From Pseudomonas graminis (GTDB lineage Bacteria; Pseudomonadota; Gammaproteobacteria; Pseudomonadales; Pseudomonadaceae): 64,000 nucleotides of DNA. The translations under genes were made by a program, and so were the position numbers. This document shows, piece after piece, positions 33,644-42,883 of this stretch (the stretch's first letter is position 1; every line of letters starts with the position of its first letter). The stretch spans positions 340,405-404,404 of the forward strand of contig NZ_MTSB01000004.1 of the NCBI RefSeq assembly GCF_002093745.1, given 5' to 3'. The notes beneath the pieces are model-generated. The model was not told the origin of the DNA, did no database searches, and was given only the letters and a program-made list of their open reading frames with translations.

Positions 33644-36034
33644 TCAATGCGAAAACAGCGAGTTACCCACCTTCCCCGCCATCTTCTCCGGTTTGATCAG
33701 GAACCGCGCCAGCGCTGGCAATAGCCACAGTGCGCCGAACATGTTCCACAGCAGCATGAAGGTCAGCATCAGGCCCATGTCGGCCTGGAACTTGATTGCC
33801 GAGAAGATCCAGGTACACACGCCGATGGCCAGGCACAGGCCGGTGAACAGCACCGCCTTGCCGGTGGATTTCAGGGTTTCATAGTAGGCCTCTTGCAACG
33901 GCAACCCGGCGCGCAGGAAGCTTTCAAGACGGCTGTAGATGTAAATGCCGTAATCGACACCGATCCCCACCCCCAACGCCACCACCGGCAGGGTTGCGAC
34001 TTTGACGCCGATGCCCATGAAAGCCATCAGTGCGTTACCCAGTACCGACGTCAGCACCAATGGCAAAACGATGCACAGGGTGGCCGCCCAGGAACGGAAG
34101 GTGATCATGCACATGGCGGCCACGCAAATGTAGACCAGCACCAGAATCACCAGCTCGGACTGTCTGATCACCTCGTTGGTCGCGGCCTCGATCCCGGCGT
34201 TGCCGGCGGCCAGCAGGAACTGCATGTCCGGTCTGTCGTTTTCTTTGGCGAAGTCCTGCACGGCGTGTACGGCGCGGTCGAGGGTTTCGGCCTTGTGGTC
34301 GTTGAGGAAAACCAGCAGCGGGGCCAGTGAGCAATCATTGTTGTACAGGCCATCCGCGCGGGCGATGGAGTTGTTCAATACGTCTTTGTTGCGCGACAGG
34401 CTCTCCCATTTCAGGTTGCCCTCGTTCATGCCCTTGATGACCTGCCTGGAAACAGTCACCAGCGAAATGGCCGACTGCACACCCTGGGTGTTTTCCATCT
34501 TCCAGGCCAGTTCGTTGATCGCCGACAGGGTCGAATACGCCGAGCAGCCCTCGGGCGGTGTCTTGACCATCACCACCAGCACGTCGGAACTGGTCGAATA
34601 ATGATTGATGATGAACGCGTTGTCCTTGTTGTAGCGCGAGTCGGGGCGCAGTTCCGGCGCGCCTTGATCGAGGTCGCCGATCTTCAGGTTCTGGCTGTAC
34701 CAAAGCCCGCCACCGAAGGCCAGCAAAGCCAGCACAATCGAGACCGGTGCGACCTTGGCGCTGGCAAAATTCGACAGCAATCGCCAGAAAGGATGCTCGG
34801 AGACCGCATCCTGCTTGCTGCGGCTGACCGCCCGTTTGCTGATGCCCACGTAGGAAATCGCCACGGGCAACAAAATCAGGTTGGTGAACACGATCACCGC
34901 CACACCGATAGACGCGCCGATGGCCAGTTCGCGGATCACGCCGATGTCGATAATCAGCAAGGTGATGAACCCCACCGCGTCAGCCAGAATGGCGATCATG
35001 CCCGGCAGAAACAGCTGGCGAAACGTACGGCGCGCCGCAGTCAGGGCGTTTTCGGCTTCGCTGGATTGCAGGGCGATGCCGTTGATCTTCTGCACCCCGT
35101 GGGAAATGCCGATGGCGAAAATCAGAAACGGCACCAGCATCGAGTAAGGATCGATCCCGAAACCCACCACGTGCATCAACCCCAGTTGCCAGATCACGGC
35201 AATCAATGTGGTACTCAGGACCGCGACGGTGCTGCGAATGCACCGTGTGAACCAGATCAGCAGCACCAGCGTGATCAGAAAGGCGATGCCGAAGAACATC
35301 ACCACCATGAACAGGCCATCGATCAGGTCGCCGACTTTCTTGGCGAAACCGACGATGTGAATCTTGATGTCCGGGTTCTGCGCCTGGTATTTGTCGCGGA
35401 TTTTTTCTTCAAGCTGATGCGAGAACTGCTGATAGTCCAGCGCCAGTAACGTGCCCTGATCGGCCGGGTCCGGGTAAGACTCCTGCAGCGGCACGTCAAT
35501 GATGCTTGACCTGAAATCGTTGGCGACCAACCGCCCGACCTGACCGGACTTGAGCACATTGTTGCGCAGCTGATCCAGACTCGCGTCTGAACCGTCGTAA
35601 CTCTGCGGAATGACTTCGCCCCCGGCGAACCCCTCTTCGGTCACTTCGGTCCAGCGTACGCTGGGGCTCCACAGCGATTTAAGCCCGGAGCGGTCCACAC
35701 CGGGGATGTAAAACACTTCGTCACTGATCTGGCGCAAGGTCTCCATGTACGCTTTGGAGAAGATGTCACCGTCCACCGCTTCGACGGAAATGCGCACGGT
35801 GTTGCCCAGATTTCCCAGATCGTTGCGGTGCTTCATCATGTTCTGAATGAACGGATGCGACAGCGGGATCATCTTCTCGAAACTGGTGGAGGGCCGAACC
35901 TGCAAGGCCTGCCAGAACAGAAAGACACTGGTCAGCAGGCAAAGAAAGATCACCGTGGGGCGATGATTGAAAATCAGGCGTTCGAGGAAAGTGGCCTTGT
36001 CATCTGAGTTTGCTGGGTGTTGAAGGTTGCTCAT
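33644..36034 (-). CDS. MMPL/RND-superfamily envelope transporter
   Basis: 796 residues. RND-like duplicated layout: a helix near 30, a large periplasmic domain (about 50-240), five or six helices (about 245-440), a second periplasmic domain (about 465-625) and a final helix block. Proton-relay-type helices carry GIDPYSMLVPFLIFAIGISHG and VVALGVGIGVDYGIYIYSR. It belongs with MMPL and HpnN-type exporters that move lipids or hydrophobic molecules, not with the drug-efflux HAE1 class (about 1040 residues). It follows the YCF48-like gene by 27 bp, indicating one transcript. Confidence 0.92.
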   Translation of the reverse strand: MSNLQHPANSDDKATFLERLIFNHRPTVIFLCLLTSVFLFWQALQVRPSTSFEKMIPLSHPFIQNMMKHRNDLGNLGNTVRISVEAVDGDIFSKAYMETLRQISDEVFYIPGVDRSGLKSLWSPSVRWTEVTEEGFAGGEVIPQSYDGSDASLDQLRNNVLKSGQVGRLVANDFRSSIIDVPLQESYPDPADQGTLLALDYQQFSHQLEEKIRDKYQAQNPDIKIHIVGFAKKVGDLIDGLFMVVMFFGIAFLITLVLLIWFTRCIRSTVAVLSTTLIAVIWQLGLMHVVGFGIDPYSMLVPFLIFAIGISHGVQKINGIALQSSEAENALTAARRTFRQLFLPGMIAILADAVGFITLLIIDIGVIRELAIGASIGVAVIVFTNLILLPVAISYVGISKRAVSRSKQDAVSEHPFWRLLSNFASAKVAPVSIVLALLAFGGGLWYSQNLKIGDLDQGAPELRPDSRYNKDNAFIINHYSTSSDVLVVMVKTPPEGCSAYSTLSAINELAWKMENTQGVQSAISLVTVSRQVIKGMNEGNLKWESLSRNKDVLNNSIARADGLYNNDCSLAPLLVFLNDHKAETLDRAVHAVQDFAKENDRPDMQFLLAAGNAGIEAATNEVIRQSELVILVLVYICVAAMCMITFRSWAATLCIVLPLVLTSVLGNALMAFMGIGVKVATLPVVALGVGIGVDYGIYIYSRLESFLRAGLPLQEAYYETLKSTGKAVLFTGLCLAIGVCTWIFSAIKFQADMGLMLTFMLLWNMFGALWLLPALARFLIKPEKMAGKVGNSLFSH

Positions 36035-36061
36035 GCCTGAATATCCCCGCCCTGGAAGGTC

Positions 36062-37102
36062 TTATTGTTGGGTCGTCTCGGCGCCTGTCGGCGAGGCCAC
36101 GCGAACGCCGCCCTGCCCGACCAGAATCAGATTGCCTTGAAGATTGGCGGTGACACCCGCCAGCGAAATACGGTCGGGACGATTGAAGACCTCGAATGTT
36201 TCACCATCGTCATGGCTGCGCATGACGCTGCCACCGTTGCCGACCAGCACCAGCGAACCATCCGTCAGCAACGTGGCGCTGGCCAGACCGAATTCGACCG
36301 GCCCTCGCGCGCCTTCAAGTTTGACGGGCTGCCAGCTGTCACCGAAGTCGGTCGAGCGAAACAGATTGCCGCGCAGACCATAAGCCAGCAATGTCGAGGG
36401 CTGCGCCGTACCGGTCACGCCAAACAATGAGCCTTGATAAGGGCCTTCGAGTTTTTCCCAGGTCTGCCCTTCGTCACTCGAGCGAAACATGCTGCCCGCT
36501 TCGCCGACGATAAACAGGCCCGCACCTTTCACCTGGGCGATGCTGTTCAGGTGGTATTGATCTTCGTTATCCAGCCGGTCACTGACGTCCTGCCAATGCT
36601 GGCCGCCATCGTCGGTGCTCAGCAAGGCGCCATAAGCACCCACGGCAAAGCCGTGGTCGAGGTCCTTGAACCAGACATCCAGCAGCGGCGCCTCGCGCTT
36701 CAAGTCCTCGAACTGTTTGCTCCAGCTCTTGCCGCCATCGTTACTGGCCAGTACCTGCGCGTCATGGCCCACAGCCCAACCGTGCTGTTCATCCACAAAA
36801 AATACCGCCGTCAATAACTGCCGGGTCGGCACTCTGGCCTGGTTCCAGGTCTTGCCCTGATCGTCGGAGTACAAGATATGCCCATGATCCCCCACCACCA
36901 CCAGCCGCGCACCGGCATGGGCGATGTCCAGCAACAAGGCACGTGAGGCTTTCGCCGATTCGATGGCGTACACGGCGGTGTCTCCGGTGCCTGCCGCAAC
37001 AGGCGCAGAACCGGACTCGGCCGAGGCAAACGTGCATGACGCAAAAATCGCCAGGGACAGGCCCGCGTACAACCGTGTGCGCCGATGGAAAGGCTCACGC
37101 AT
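36062..37102 (-). CDS. YCF48/HCF136-like exported beta-propeller
   Basis: 346 residues from the ATG at 37102 with GGGGAG 7 nt upstream; the longer frame is rejected. Signal peptide about 1-28 (LYAGLSLAIFASCTFASAE). The remainder is a propeller of BNR/Asp-box type repeats: ILYSDDQGKTWNQARV, VLASNDGGKSWSKQF, LLSTDDGGQHWQDVS, MFRSSDEGQTWEKLEG, LFRSTDFGDSWQPVK and VMRSHDDGETFEVF. Plants and cyanobacteria use the fold as an assembly factor; in Pseudomonas it occurs beside MMPL and DUF1329 genes. It is presumed a periplasmic partner. Confidence 0.9.
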   Translation of the reverse strand: MREPFHRRTRLYAGLSLAIFASCTFASAESGSAPVAAGTGDTAVYAIESAKASRALLLDIAHAGARLVVVGDHGHILYSDDQGKTWNQARVPTRQLLTAVFFVDEQHGWAVGHDAQVLASNDGGKSWSKQFEDLKREAPLLDVWFKDLDHGFAVGAYGALLSTDDGGQHWQDVSDRLDNEDQYHLNSIAQVKGAGLFIVGEAGSMFRSSDEGQTWEKLEGPYQGSLFGVTGTAQPSTLLAYGLRGNLFRSTDFGDSWQPVKLEGARGPVEFGLASATLLTDGSLVLVGNGGSVMRSHDDGETFEVFNRPDRISLAGVTANLQGNLILVGQGGVRVASPTGAETTQQ

Positions 37103-37341
37103 GGACTTCTCCCCTTTTCTTATTATCAGATGACCACCGGAGGGTATCGACCCGCCCGCGCGAACCACACGCCCAAAGCCGTCAGGCCATGCCGGGGTGC
37201 AGGCTCGGCCATCCTAGACAGCTTTGTAAATGCCTGACAACCGACATGTCGTTATCTTTTGTTAAGCGCACAGGGTGTGATTGATGAACCATCACGGAGG
37301 CTGATCGGGACGGCTTACGGGACGATGCAACACAGGCCCGT

Positions 37342-38703
37342 CTAGCGGATACCTCTGCGGCGCAATGCGGCGGGTTTGAACGCGCTTGCAGCGGGCACGG
37401 GCTGCGAAAAATCGCGGGTGCCAGGCTCTTGATTGTCCAGGTTCTGAACGTGATAACGCCGAGCCTGCAGGTCATGAAAAACATCCAGCGCAGACCAGGT
37501 GGTCGGCAGTTCGTAGTAGTTTTTCAAGTAGGCCATAGAGACCCGCCATAGCTGTCCGCGACCGTCATACTGATCGACGATTGCAGCCTGCCAACTGTCC
37601 TCGTCCAGGTACAGCGTGCGCCGTGAGTAAACATGCCGTGCCGAGGGTTTGAGCTTGCCCTCCACCACCCAGACCCGATGCAGTTCATGGCGTGTGTAGA
37701 CCGGGTTCAGATGCCCGACCTGCAGCAATTGCCGATAGGAAATGTCGGGGCTGGAAATCCGGTAATTGTTGTAAGGAATGTAAATTTCGCGCTTGCCCAG
37801 CAGTTCCCAGTCGTAACGGTCCGGTGAACCGTTGAACATATCGGTGTCGTCCGCCGTACGCAGCCCCTCCGAGGTTGGAATCGGCATGTCGTACGCCAGA
37901 CTCGGCGCCCGTCGCACTCTGCGTTGCCCTGCATTGTAGGCCCAGGCCTGACGCGGCTCCTGAACCTGATCAAGCGTTTCGTGAACCAGCACGGCAGAGT
38001 CAGTCATCCGTGTCGGGCACCGGGTAAACGACAGGTAATAGAACAACACATTGTCCAGCGTGGCGAAGTTTCCGTGGGGGTCATAGAAGCGAAACAGGAC
38101 TTCCTGGCGCGAGGTGACCGGTTTGAAACTGCCGTCGCGCTGGACGGCGACTTCAGAAGCATGGCGTACGACATAATGGCCGCGATACCGGGCAATGTGG
38201 TTCCACACCGCCTGAATGCCCTTTTCCGGAATGGGGAACGGAATGGCACCATATGCATCGGCAAAGCCATTGCCGCCGGCAATCAACCGGGCTTTTTTCA
38301 CGTTACGCCGAGCGTTGTCATAGACCCATTGGGGTGCCGAGCCGGAACGCCGGGTGGCGTAGATCGGCATCTGGTAACTGTCGGGATAGGTCTCGAACAT
38401 CGCCACCTGCCCTGGCGTCAGACGTGCGCGGTAGTGGCTCAGATTCGCGTGGGTGATGGTGAACAGGGGCTTGTCGCTGGCATAGGGGTCGATATGCCGC
38501 GTGCCGGCCCCTTGATAATCGGGCGGTGGCCGAACGATCCCGCCGCTCCAGGCCGGGATGGTTCCGGCGGCGTTACCCGCCATCTCGCCCCCGAGGGGCG
38601 TCAGGCCACTCCCCAGCGAAGCGCCTTCGTTGGCGACGCCGGTGTTGATCATAAACAGCAATGCCGGCGTCAGCGCGAGCCATGCCCATTGTTTAACGAG
38701 CAT
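37342..38703 (-). CDS. DUF1329 outer-membrane-associated protein (LolA/LolB-like fold)
   Basis: 453 residues from the ATG at 38703 with AAGGAGAG upstream; the longer frame adds 58 unlikely residues. A signal peptide ends near residue 24 (FMINTGVANEG). The body has the DUF1329 pattern: LTPLGGEMAGNAAGTIPAW, HIDPYASDKPLFTIT, NRYRISSP-type strand sequences and YSRRTLYLDEDSWQAAIVDQYD. The family is predicted to bind lipophilic ligands in the periplasm. It precedes the YCF48-like gene by 239 bp, without an obvious strong terminator between. The usual DUF1302 outer-membrane partner is absent here. Confidence 0.9.
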   Translation of the reverse strand: MLVKQWAWLALTPALLFMINTGVANEGASLGSGLTPLGGEMAGNAAGTIPAWSGGIVRPPPDYQGAGTRHIDPYASDKPLFTITHANLSHYRARLTPGQVAMFETYPDSYQMPIYATRRSGSAPQWVYDNARRNVKKARLIAGGNGFADAYGAIPFPIPEKGIQAVWNHIARYRGHYVVRHASEVAVQRDGSFKPVTSRQEVLFRFYDPHGNFATLDNVLFYYLSFTRCPTRMTDSAVLVHETLDQVQEPRQAWAYNAGQRRVRRAPSLAYDMPIPTSEGLRTADDTDMFNGSPDRYDWELLGKREIYIPYNNYRISSPDISYRQLLQVGHLNPVYTRHELHRVWVVEGKLKPSARHVYSRRTLYLDEDSWQAAIVDQYDGRGQLWRVSMAYLKNYYELPTTWSALDVFHDLQARRYHVQNLDNQEPGTRDFSQPVPAASAFKPAALRRRGIR

Positions 38704-39183
38704 CGTGGCTCTCCTTGTTTGACCGGCAGGAACAATGCCTGGACATTGCCTCTGTACGGTTTCCGTATGAACACTTTTAATGCAATAGCGAAGGCATGAT
38801 TGATGGCCCGACATCCGCCGTTTTATAACCGGCAGCCTGATGTTTGACCGACTGAAAAATCGCCCATACAACGACAATCGCGCGCACTAAAAGAAGCTTT
38901 CAGCGGGCTGGCGAGCAGGCGGAACGGGCCATCACAATGCAACACGAGTGCCAATGCACAGAGGGCAAACAGATCAGTAGACTTATCAAGTACAGTTCAA
39001 CTCATTTATTGAACGTTCTCTGGTTAACGACCTGAACGTTGAATAAAAGACTGTTTGATTGTCCGACGTCAACGGAACGTCGATTATTAATACAAGGGGG
39101 CTTAGGCACCGTATTCAAACGGACCGTAACAATGAAGTGTTACTGACTCGCGCAAGTAACACTTGGAGTGAACGCATAAAAGA
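38704..39183. other. 480-bp non-coding gap between DUF1329 and yjfC-like genes
   Basis: Carries the promoter of the DUF1329 gene (right-to-left) and the 3' end of the yjf-like operon. AT-rich compared with the surroundings, especially 38980-39110. Holds the perfect inverted repeat described separately. No ORF over 30 codons looks coding. Confidence 0.5.
39135..39164. other. Perfect 10-bp inverted repeat AAGTGTTACT / AGTAACACTT
   Basis: Arms 39135-39144 and 39155-39164 are exact reverse complements around a 10-bp spacer, 20 bp downstream of the yjfC-like stop. There is no T run. It may be an RNA 3'-end hairpin or a binding site for a dimeric regulator; the sequence cannot decide. Confidence 0.55.
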
Positions 39184-40341
39184 TCAGTCAATGACCGCGT
39201 GAGGCAGAAAACGGCTGGTGTCCTTGGTGATCAGGCTGTCGTCTTCACGAATCCCGATGCCTGACGCCAGATCTCCGATCACCCATGAACCGATCAGCGT
39301 ATAGCTGTCGCCGAATTTCGGCAGCGGCGAGTAAGCCTGGAGAATGTAAGGCGCATCGGTGTACGGGCCATCGACCGCAATGACCTGATCGCCAGGCGTG
39401 CGCATCTCGATGTTGGCGCCTTCGCGGGAAAAGTACGGTTTGCGCACCCAGCCCTTGGGCACGGGTTGTGTTGTGTCCTGATCAATGCGTGAGGGCAGCA
39501 GGTTCGGATGCCCTTCATTGAACTGCCACAACAACGGCAATATACCTTTATTGCTCAGAATCGCCTTCCACGCAGGCTCGACGAACTGAGTGCCACTGGC
39601 CGGCACCTGCTTGCCGAATGCCTCGTGAAAGATGTGCTCCCAGGCATGCAGCTTGAACAGCCGTTCGATCCAGCGCCCTTGCAGATCGACAAAACGCCCT
39701 TCGGCATCGAGACCGATGTCTTCGATGTCGATATGCCTGGCATCAATGCCGACGTGCGCCGCCATGCGCCGCAGGAAATCGGTGGTGCCGCGGTCCTCGA
39801 CGGAACCGGACATCGAGGAAAAGTAGAACGGACTCTGCCCCGGAAACTCGGCAAATGCGCGAACCAGGTCTTCGGCAATCGAATTGAACTGGGTCGCGTG
39901 CGCGGGCAGAACCCCGCGCGCCATTTGCTCTTCCAGCCAGAGCAACTGAAAGGCTCCAGCCTCCATGAGGCTGGTCGGTGTATCGGCGTTGATCTCGTAC
40001 ATCTTTGCCGGCCCGGTGCCGTCGTAGGCAAAGTCGAAGCGCGCATACAAATGCGGATGCCCCTGCTTCCACGAGGTCTGGATCACATCGAAGAACGCTT
40101 CCGGAATTGCCAGTTGATGCAACAGCTCTTCACTGTCCACCACCCGCGCGACCGCATCCATGCACATCTGATGGAGGTGCTGGGTGGGCTCTTCCAGGTC
40201 ACGGGTCACCTGCTGTTCGGTGAACAGGTAATACCCGCGTTCGTCCCAGTAACGTTCGCCGTCGATGGTATGAAAATCAAACCCTTCACGCTCCGCCGTC
40301 GTGCGCCAGTCCGGGCGCTCCTCGATGCTGATCTTCTTCAT
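39184..40341 (-). CDS. yjfC: Glutathionylspermidine synthase-like ATP-grasp ligase (YjfC/YgiC family)
   Basis: 385 residues. ATP-grasp amide ligase related to the C-terminal synthetase domain of Gsp synthase: ERYWDERGYYLFTEQQV, ARFDFAYDGTGPAKMYEIN and NADTPTSLMEAG (active region), FVEPAWKAILSNKGILPLLW, and KPYFSREGANIE near the end. No N-terminal CHAP amidase is present, so it can make but not hydrolyse an amide. Real substrate unknown; peptide or polyamine tagging of a neighbour has been proposed for this family. Last gene of a seven-gene unit, 11 bp after the DUF1190 gene. Confidence 0.92.
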   Translation of the reverse strand: MKKISIEERPDWRTTAEREGFDFHTIDGERYWDERGYYLFTEQQVTRDLEEPTQHLHQMCMDAVARVVDSEELLHQLAIPEAFFDVIQTSWKQGHPHLYARFDFAYDGTGPAKMYEINADTPTSLMEAGAFQLLWLEEQMARGVLPAHATQFNSIAEDLVRAFAEFPGQSPFYFSSMSGSVEDRGTTDFLRRMAAHVGIDARHIDIEDIGLDAEGRFVDLQGRWIERLFKLHAWEHIFHEAFGKQVPASGTQFVEPAWKAILSNKGILPLLWQFNEGHPNLLPSRIDQDTTQPVPKGWVRKPYFSREGANIEMRTPGDQVIAVDGPYTDAPYILQAYSPLPKFGDSYTLIGSWVIGDLASGIGIREDDSLITKDTSRFLPHAVID

Positions 40342-40352
40342 GGATCGCTCCG

Positions 40353-41099
40353 TCAGCCTCCGAAACTGCTGCCGCCGCTGCTCTTGCCGCCCCAGCCGCT
40401 GCGTGCCGCAGCCTGACTGCCGAAGCCTCCGCGCGAGATGGTCGATGACACCGATGACGAACCGGAACCCGAACTGCCCAGATTACGGCCTAACGTGCTT
40501 CTGCCATAGCTGCGGTCCGGGCTCGATTGCGCCTGGGTCGAACGACCGAACGTCTTGCCACGGTCGATCTGGCTGGGCAGCGAAGAGCTGTAATAACCGC
40601 CCCGATCATCACGCGTCTGATAGATGGGCTGCGAGTAATAACGGCTGCCGCCACCGAAGCCGTTGCTGAGCAGGTTACCGATCAGCAAGCCGGCCATCAG
40701 CCCGGTGGTACCACTCATGCCCGCGGGAGCGGACTGAGAAACTTCCTGATTGGCCCGGTCCAGCGCCTCTTTGGGCACCTGCCCGGAGAAACCCAGTTCG
40801 AAACCGCCCAGCTTTGGCATGTACTTGCCGTCAGACGTGGCCTGGCAGTAGTCCGGCACGAAGTCAGCGTCACAGGACGCCTTGTCATCGTAGGTCGGTG
40901 CAATGCGGCGGTGATCGGACAGCGCCTGCATGTAGGCATCCGAACACACGTCCACCGGCACCTTGGCCTCGACGCATTCCTGCACCGACTTGAAATTGGC
41001 CTTGGCTTCGAAATTCTGCTTGTTTTCAGAAGGGCCGCACCCGGCGAGGGCCAGAGGCAGCGTGCTGGCGAGCACCAGTTTGACTGAACTACGTCTCAT
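40353..41099 (-). CDS. yjfM: DUF1190 lipoprotein (YjfM/YgiB family)
   Basis: 248 residues. Lipoprotein signal ending in a lipobox LALAGC (Cys at about 21). Mature part: conserved Cys-containing region FKSVQECVEAKVPVDVCSDAY and SCDADFVPDYCQATSDGKY, then a long Gly/Ser/Arg-rich tail (about 140-248) with repeated SGGS and GRST motifs. In all known genomes this family neighbours a Gsp-synthase-like ATP-grasp; its flexible tail is a reasonable acceptor for modification, which is inference. Last residue lies 11 bp before the ligase. Confidence 0.93.
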   Translation of the reverse strand: MRRSSVKLVLASTLPLALAGCGPSENKQNFEAKANFKSVQECVEAKVPVDVCSDAYMQALSDHRRIAPTYDDKASCDADFVPDYCQATSDGKYMPKLGGFELGFSGQVPKEALDRANQEVSQSAPAGMSGTTGLMAGLLIGNLLSNGFGGGSRYYSQPIYQTRDDRGGYYSSSLPSQIDRGKTFGRSTQAQSSPDRSYGRSTLGRNLGSSGSGSSSVSSTISRGGFGSQAAARSGWGGKSSGGSSFGG

Positions 41100-41126
41100 C
41101 GTGAGTCTCCTTGTTCAAGGCTGCCG

Positions 41127-41552
41127 TCAGACCGATGGGGTCATGCAGGCGGCGTTGAGAAGACCGACGCTGATCGCGACGCTGGCAGAGTAGATGGCAG
41201 CAGCCGTCTCGCCTTTGGCGATGCGGGCCGACAGGCCTTTGAGCACCAGGCTGGTGACGCCGAACGCGAGCAGCTGCACCACTGCCGCGATGACCACCCA
41301 GACGACCACGTCCAGAATGCTGATGCTGTAGGTGATGATGTTACTGGCCGGCAACGCGAAGCCGATCAGTGAGCCACCCAATGCCAGTGCGGCGGCGCTG
41401 TTGTTCTCACGGATCAGCGCGAATTCCTTGTGCGGTGTGATCCTGCTGTAGATGAACTGGAACAGGGCGAACAGAATGGCCGCCACCAGAATGTACATCA
41501 CGAAGCCGAACACGGCGGTGGCATTGAGCGACATACGCAGCGCGTCGATCAT
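41127..41552 (-). CDS. yjfL: DUF350 inner-membrane protein (YjfL family)
   Basis: 141 residues from the ATG at 41552 with AAGGA 8 nt upstream. Four predicted membrane helices in two repeated halves: FGFVMYILVAAILFALFQFI and, after ITPHKEFALIRENNSAAALALGG, the second pair; the C-terminus reads AIYSASVAISVGLLNAACM. The loop ENNSAAALALGG is the DUF350 signature. Function unknown; invariably linked to DUF1190 and PspA-like genes. Confidence 0.92.
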   Translation of the reverse strand: MIDALRMSLNATAVFGFVMYILVAAILFALFQFIYSRITPHKEFALIRENNSAAALALGGSLIGFALPASNIITYSISILDVVVWVVIAAVVQLLAFGVTSLVLKGLSARIAKGETAAAIYSASVAISVGLLNAACMTPSV

Positions 41553-41565
41553 GGGGATTTCCTTG

Positions 41566-42231
41566 TCAAAGAACGTTGATATCAGTGGATTGCAGCGTGA
41601 TGCCAACCGCTGTCGTGAGCGTGATGCTGCCCTCTTCGTCTTCCTCTACGGAAAACAGCAGAAACTCTCGGCGATTGATCAGACCCGTGTCGCGGGCGTA
41701 CAGCATGCTCAGGTGTTTGACGCGATAGGCAGCGTCAGGGCTGACGATGTCTTCATCCAGCGGGGTCAGCTCGGTCTGGCCGGGCGATGTGCCCCATTGC
41801 CGCTCGAACACTTCACCCTCGTGCTCGTAGGTCGGCAGGCCGATCTTTGAGGCAGGACCGGTCAGGCGCAGCAGCTCATCCTTGCTGGTGATCGGCTCGG
41901 CACTGTAATAGCCGAACAGGATGATGTCCTGAATGTCTTCAGGATTGGGGCCGTTGCTGACCACTTGCAGAAAGTAATCCTCGTTATCGAGGTAGAAACG
42001 ATGGAGAGCCATCGACTGGCCGAGGTCGATACGCCCCACGGCCCAGACTTTTTCATCGCCCGGAACCACCACCTCTGAATGCCCATCGAGCAGCAGCTTC
42101 AATGAGCTGTCCAGGCACAGCATTCGTCCGGATGCCAGCCCCAGCGGGTTGACCGCACTGGCCGAAGGCCCATCTTCACGGCCTGATGCCTTGGGCGCTT
42201 CCAGCCCCATGGCTCGTTTGAACCAACTCAT
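41566..42231 (-). CDS. yjfK: DUF2491 protein (YjfK family)
   Basis: 221 residues, soluble, mostly beta by appearance, beginning MSWFKRAMGLEAPKASG. Contains the repeated-strand region VVVPGDEKVWAVGRIDLGQ and LYARDTGLINRREFLLFSVEE. Matches DUF2491, which occurs only in the yjf-type cluster. Located 13 bp before yjfL and 79 bp after the rhomboid gene. No catalytic motif seen; role unknown. Confidence 0.9.
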   Translation of the reverse strand: MSWFKRAMGLEAPKASGREDGPSASAVNPLGLASGRMLCLDSSLKLLLDGHSEVVVPGDEKVWAVGRIDLGQSMALHRFYLDNEDYFLQVVSNGPNPEDIQDIILFGYYSAEPITSKDELLRLTGPASKIGLPTYEHEGEVFERQWGTSPGQTELTPLDEDIVSPDAAYRVKHLSMLYARDTGLINRREFLLFSVEEDEEGSITLTTAVGITLQSTDINVL

Positions 42232-42310
42232 AGTGCATGTCCTTGACGTCGACCGGATGGCATTGAAATCTCGTTACCCTGATATAGAAAAGACTGTCTT
42301 CGGAACGGCC

Positions 42311-42865
42311 TCACCGCTGCGCCGGCAAACCTCTGGAGTGCATCAGCCACGCCACGCAAATACCGGCAAACGCCCCGGCAATGTGTGATTCAAACGATAC
42401 ACCGGCGGCGGGCACGAAACCAAAAACCAGCCCGCTGTAGCCGGCCAGCGCAATCAGCGCCAACACCACGCTGGCCATGCTGCGCTGATACCACGCCCGC
42501 GCCAGCAGATAAGCCCACAGACCGAAAATCAGACCGCTGGCGCCCACATGAATATTGCTGCGACCGAAACTCCAGACCAGCAGCCCGCCCAGCAGGCAAA
42601 TCAGTCCGGCGACCCACGCGTAACGCCTGACACCCTCAGTCGCCACCAGCCAGCTCAGCACAATGAACGGCAACAGGTTGCTGAGCAAGTGCTGAATCGA
42701 ACCGTGCAGAAAGGGCGCAAAAACAATGCCGCGCAACCCGGTCAGGCTGCGCGGAATGATACCGAAATGAACCAGACCATTGCCGGTGATCGAGTTGATT
42801 GCCTGCACCACAATCAGCAGCGCCGACAAGGCGAGGATGACCTTGAGTCGCGTTGAAAACGCCAT
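42311..42865 (-). CDS. Rhomboid intramembrane serine protease inserted in the yjf-like operon
   Basis: 184 residues, about six helices. Catalytic dyad S110 (HVGASGLIFG) and H161 (FESHIAGAFAG) are present, as is the oxyanion pattern H54/H59/N63 (HGSIQHLLSN). Such a minimal rhomboid cleaves substrates within the membrane. It sits between the PspA-like gene (18 bp upstream) and yjfK. E. coli yjfIJKLMC has no rhomboid here, so it is an addition; possible substrates are the neighbouring membrane proteins. Confidence 0.92.
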   Translation of the reverse strand: MAFSTRLKVILALSALLIVVQAINSITGNGLVHFGIIPRSLTGLRGIVFAPFLHGSIQHLLSNLLPFIVLSWLVATEGVRRYAWVAGLICLLGGLLVWSFGRSNIHVGASGLIFGLWAYLLARAWYQRSMASVVLALIALAGYSGLVFGFVPAAGVSFESHIAGAFAGICVAWLMHSRGLPAQR

Positions 42866-42883
42866 CGCCCGCCCTCGCCGGGC

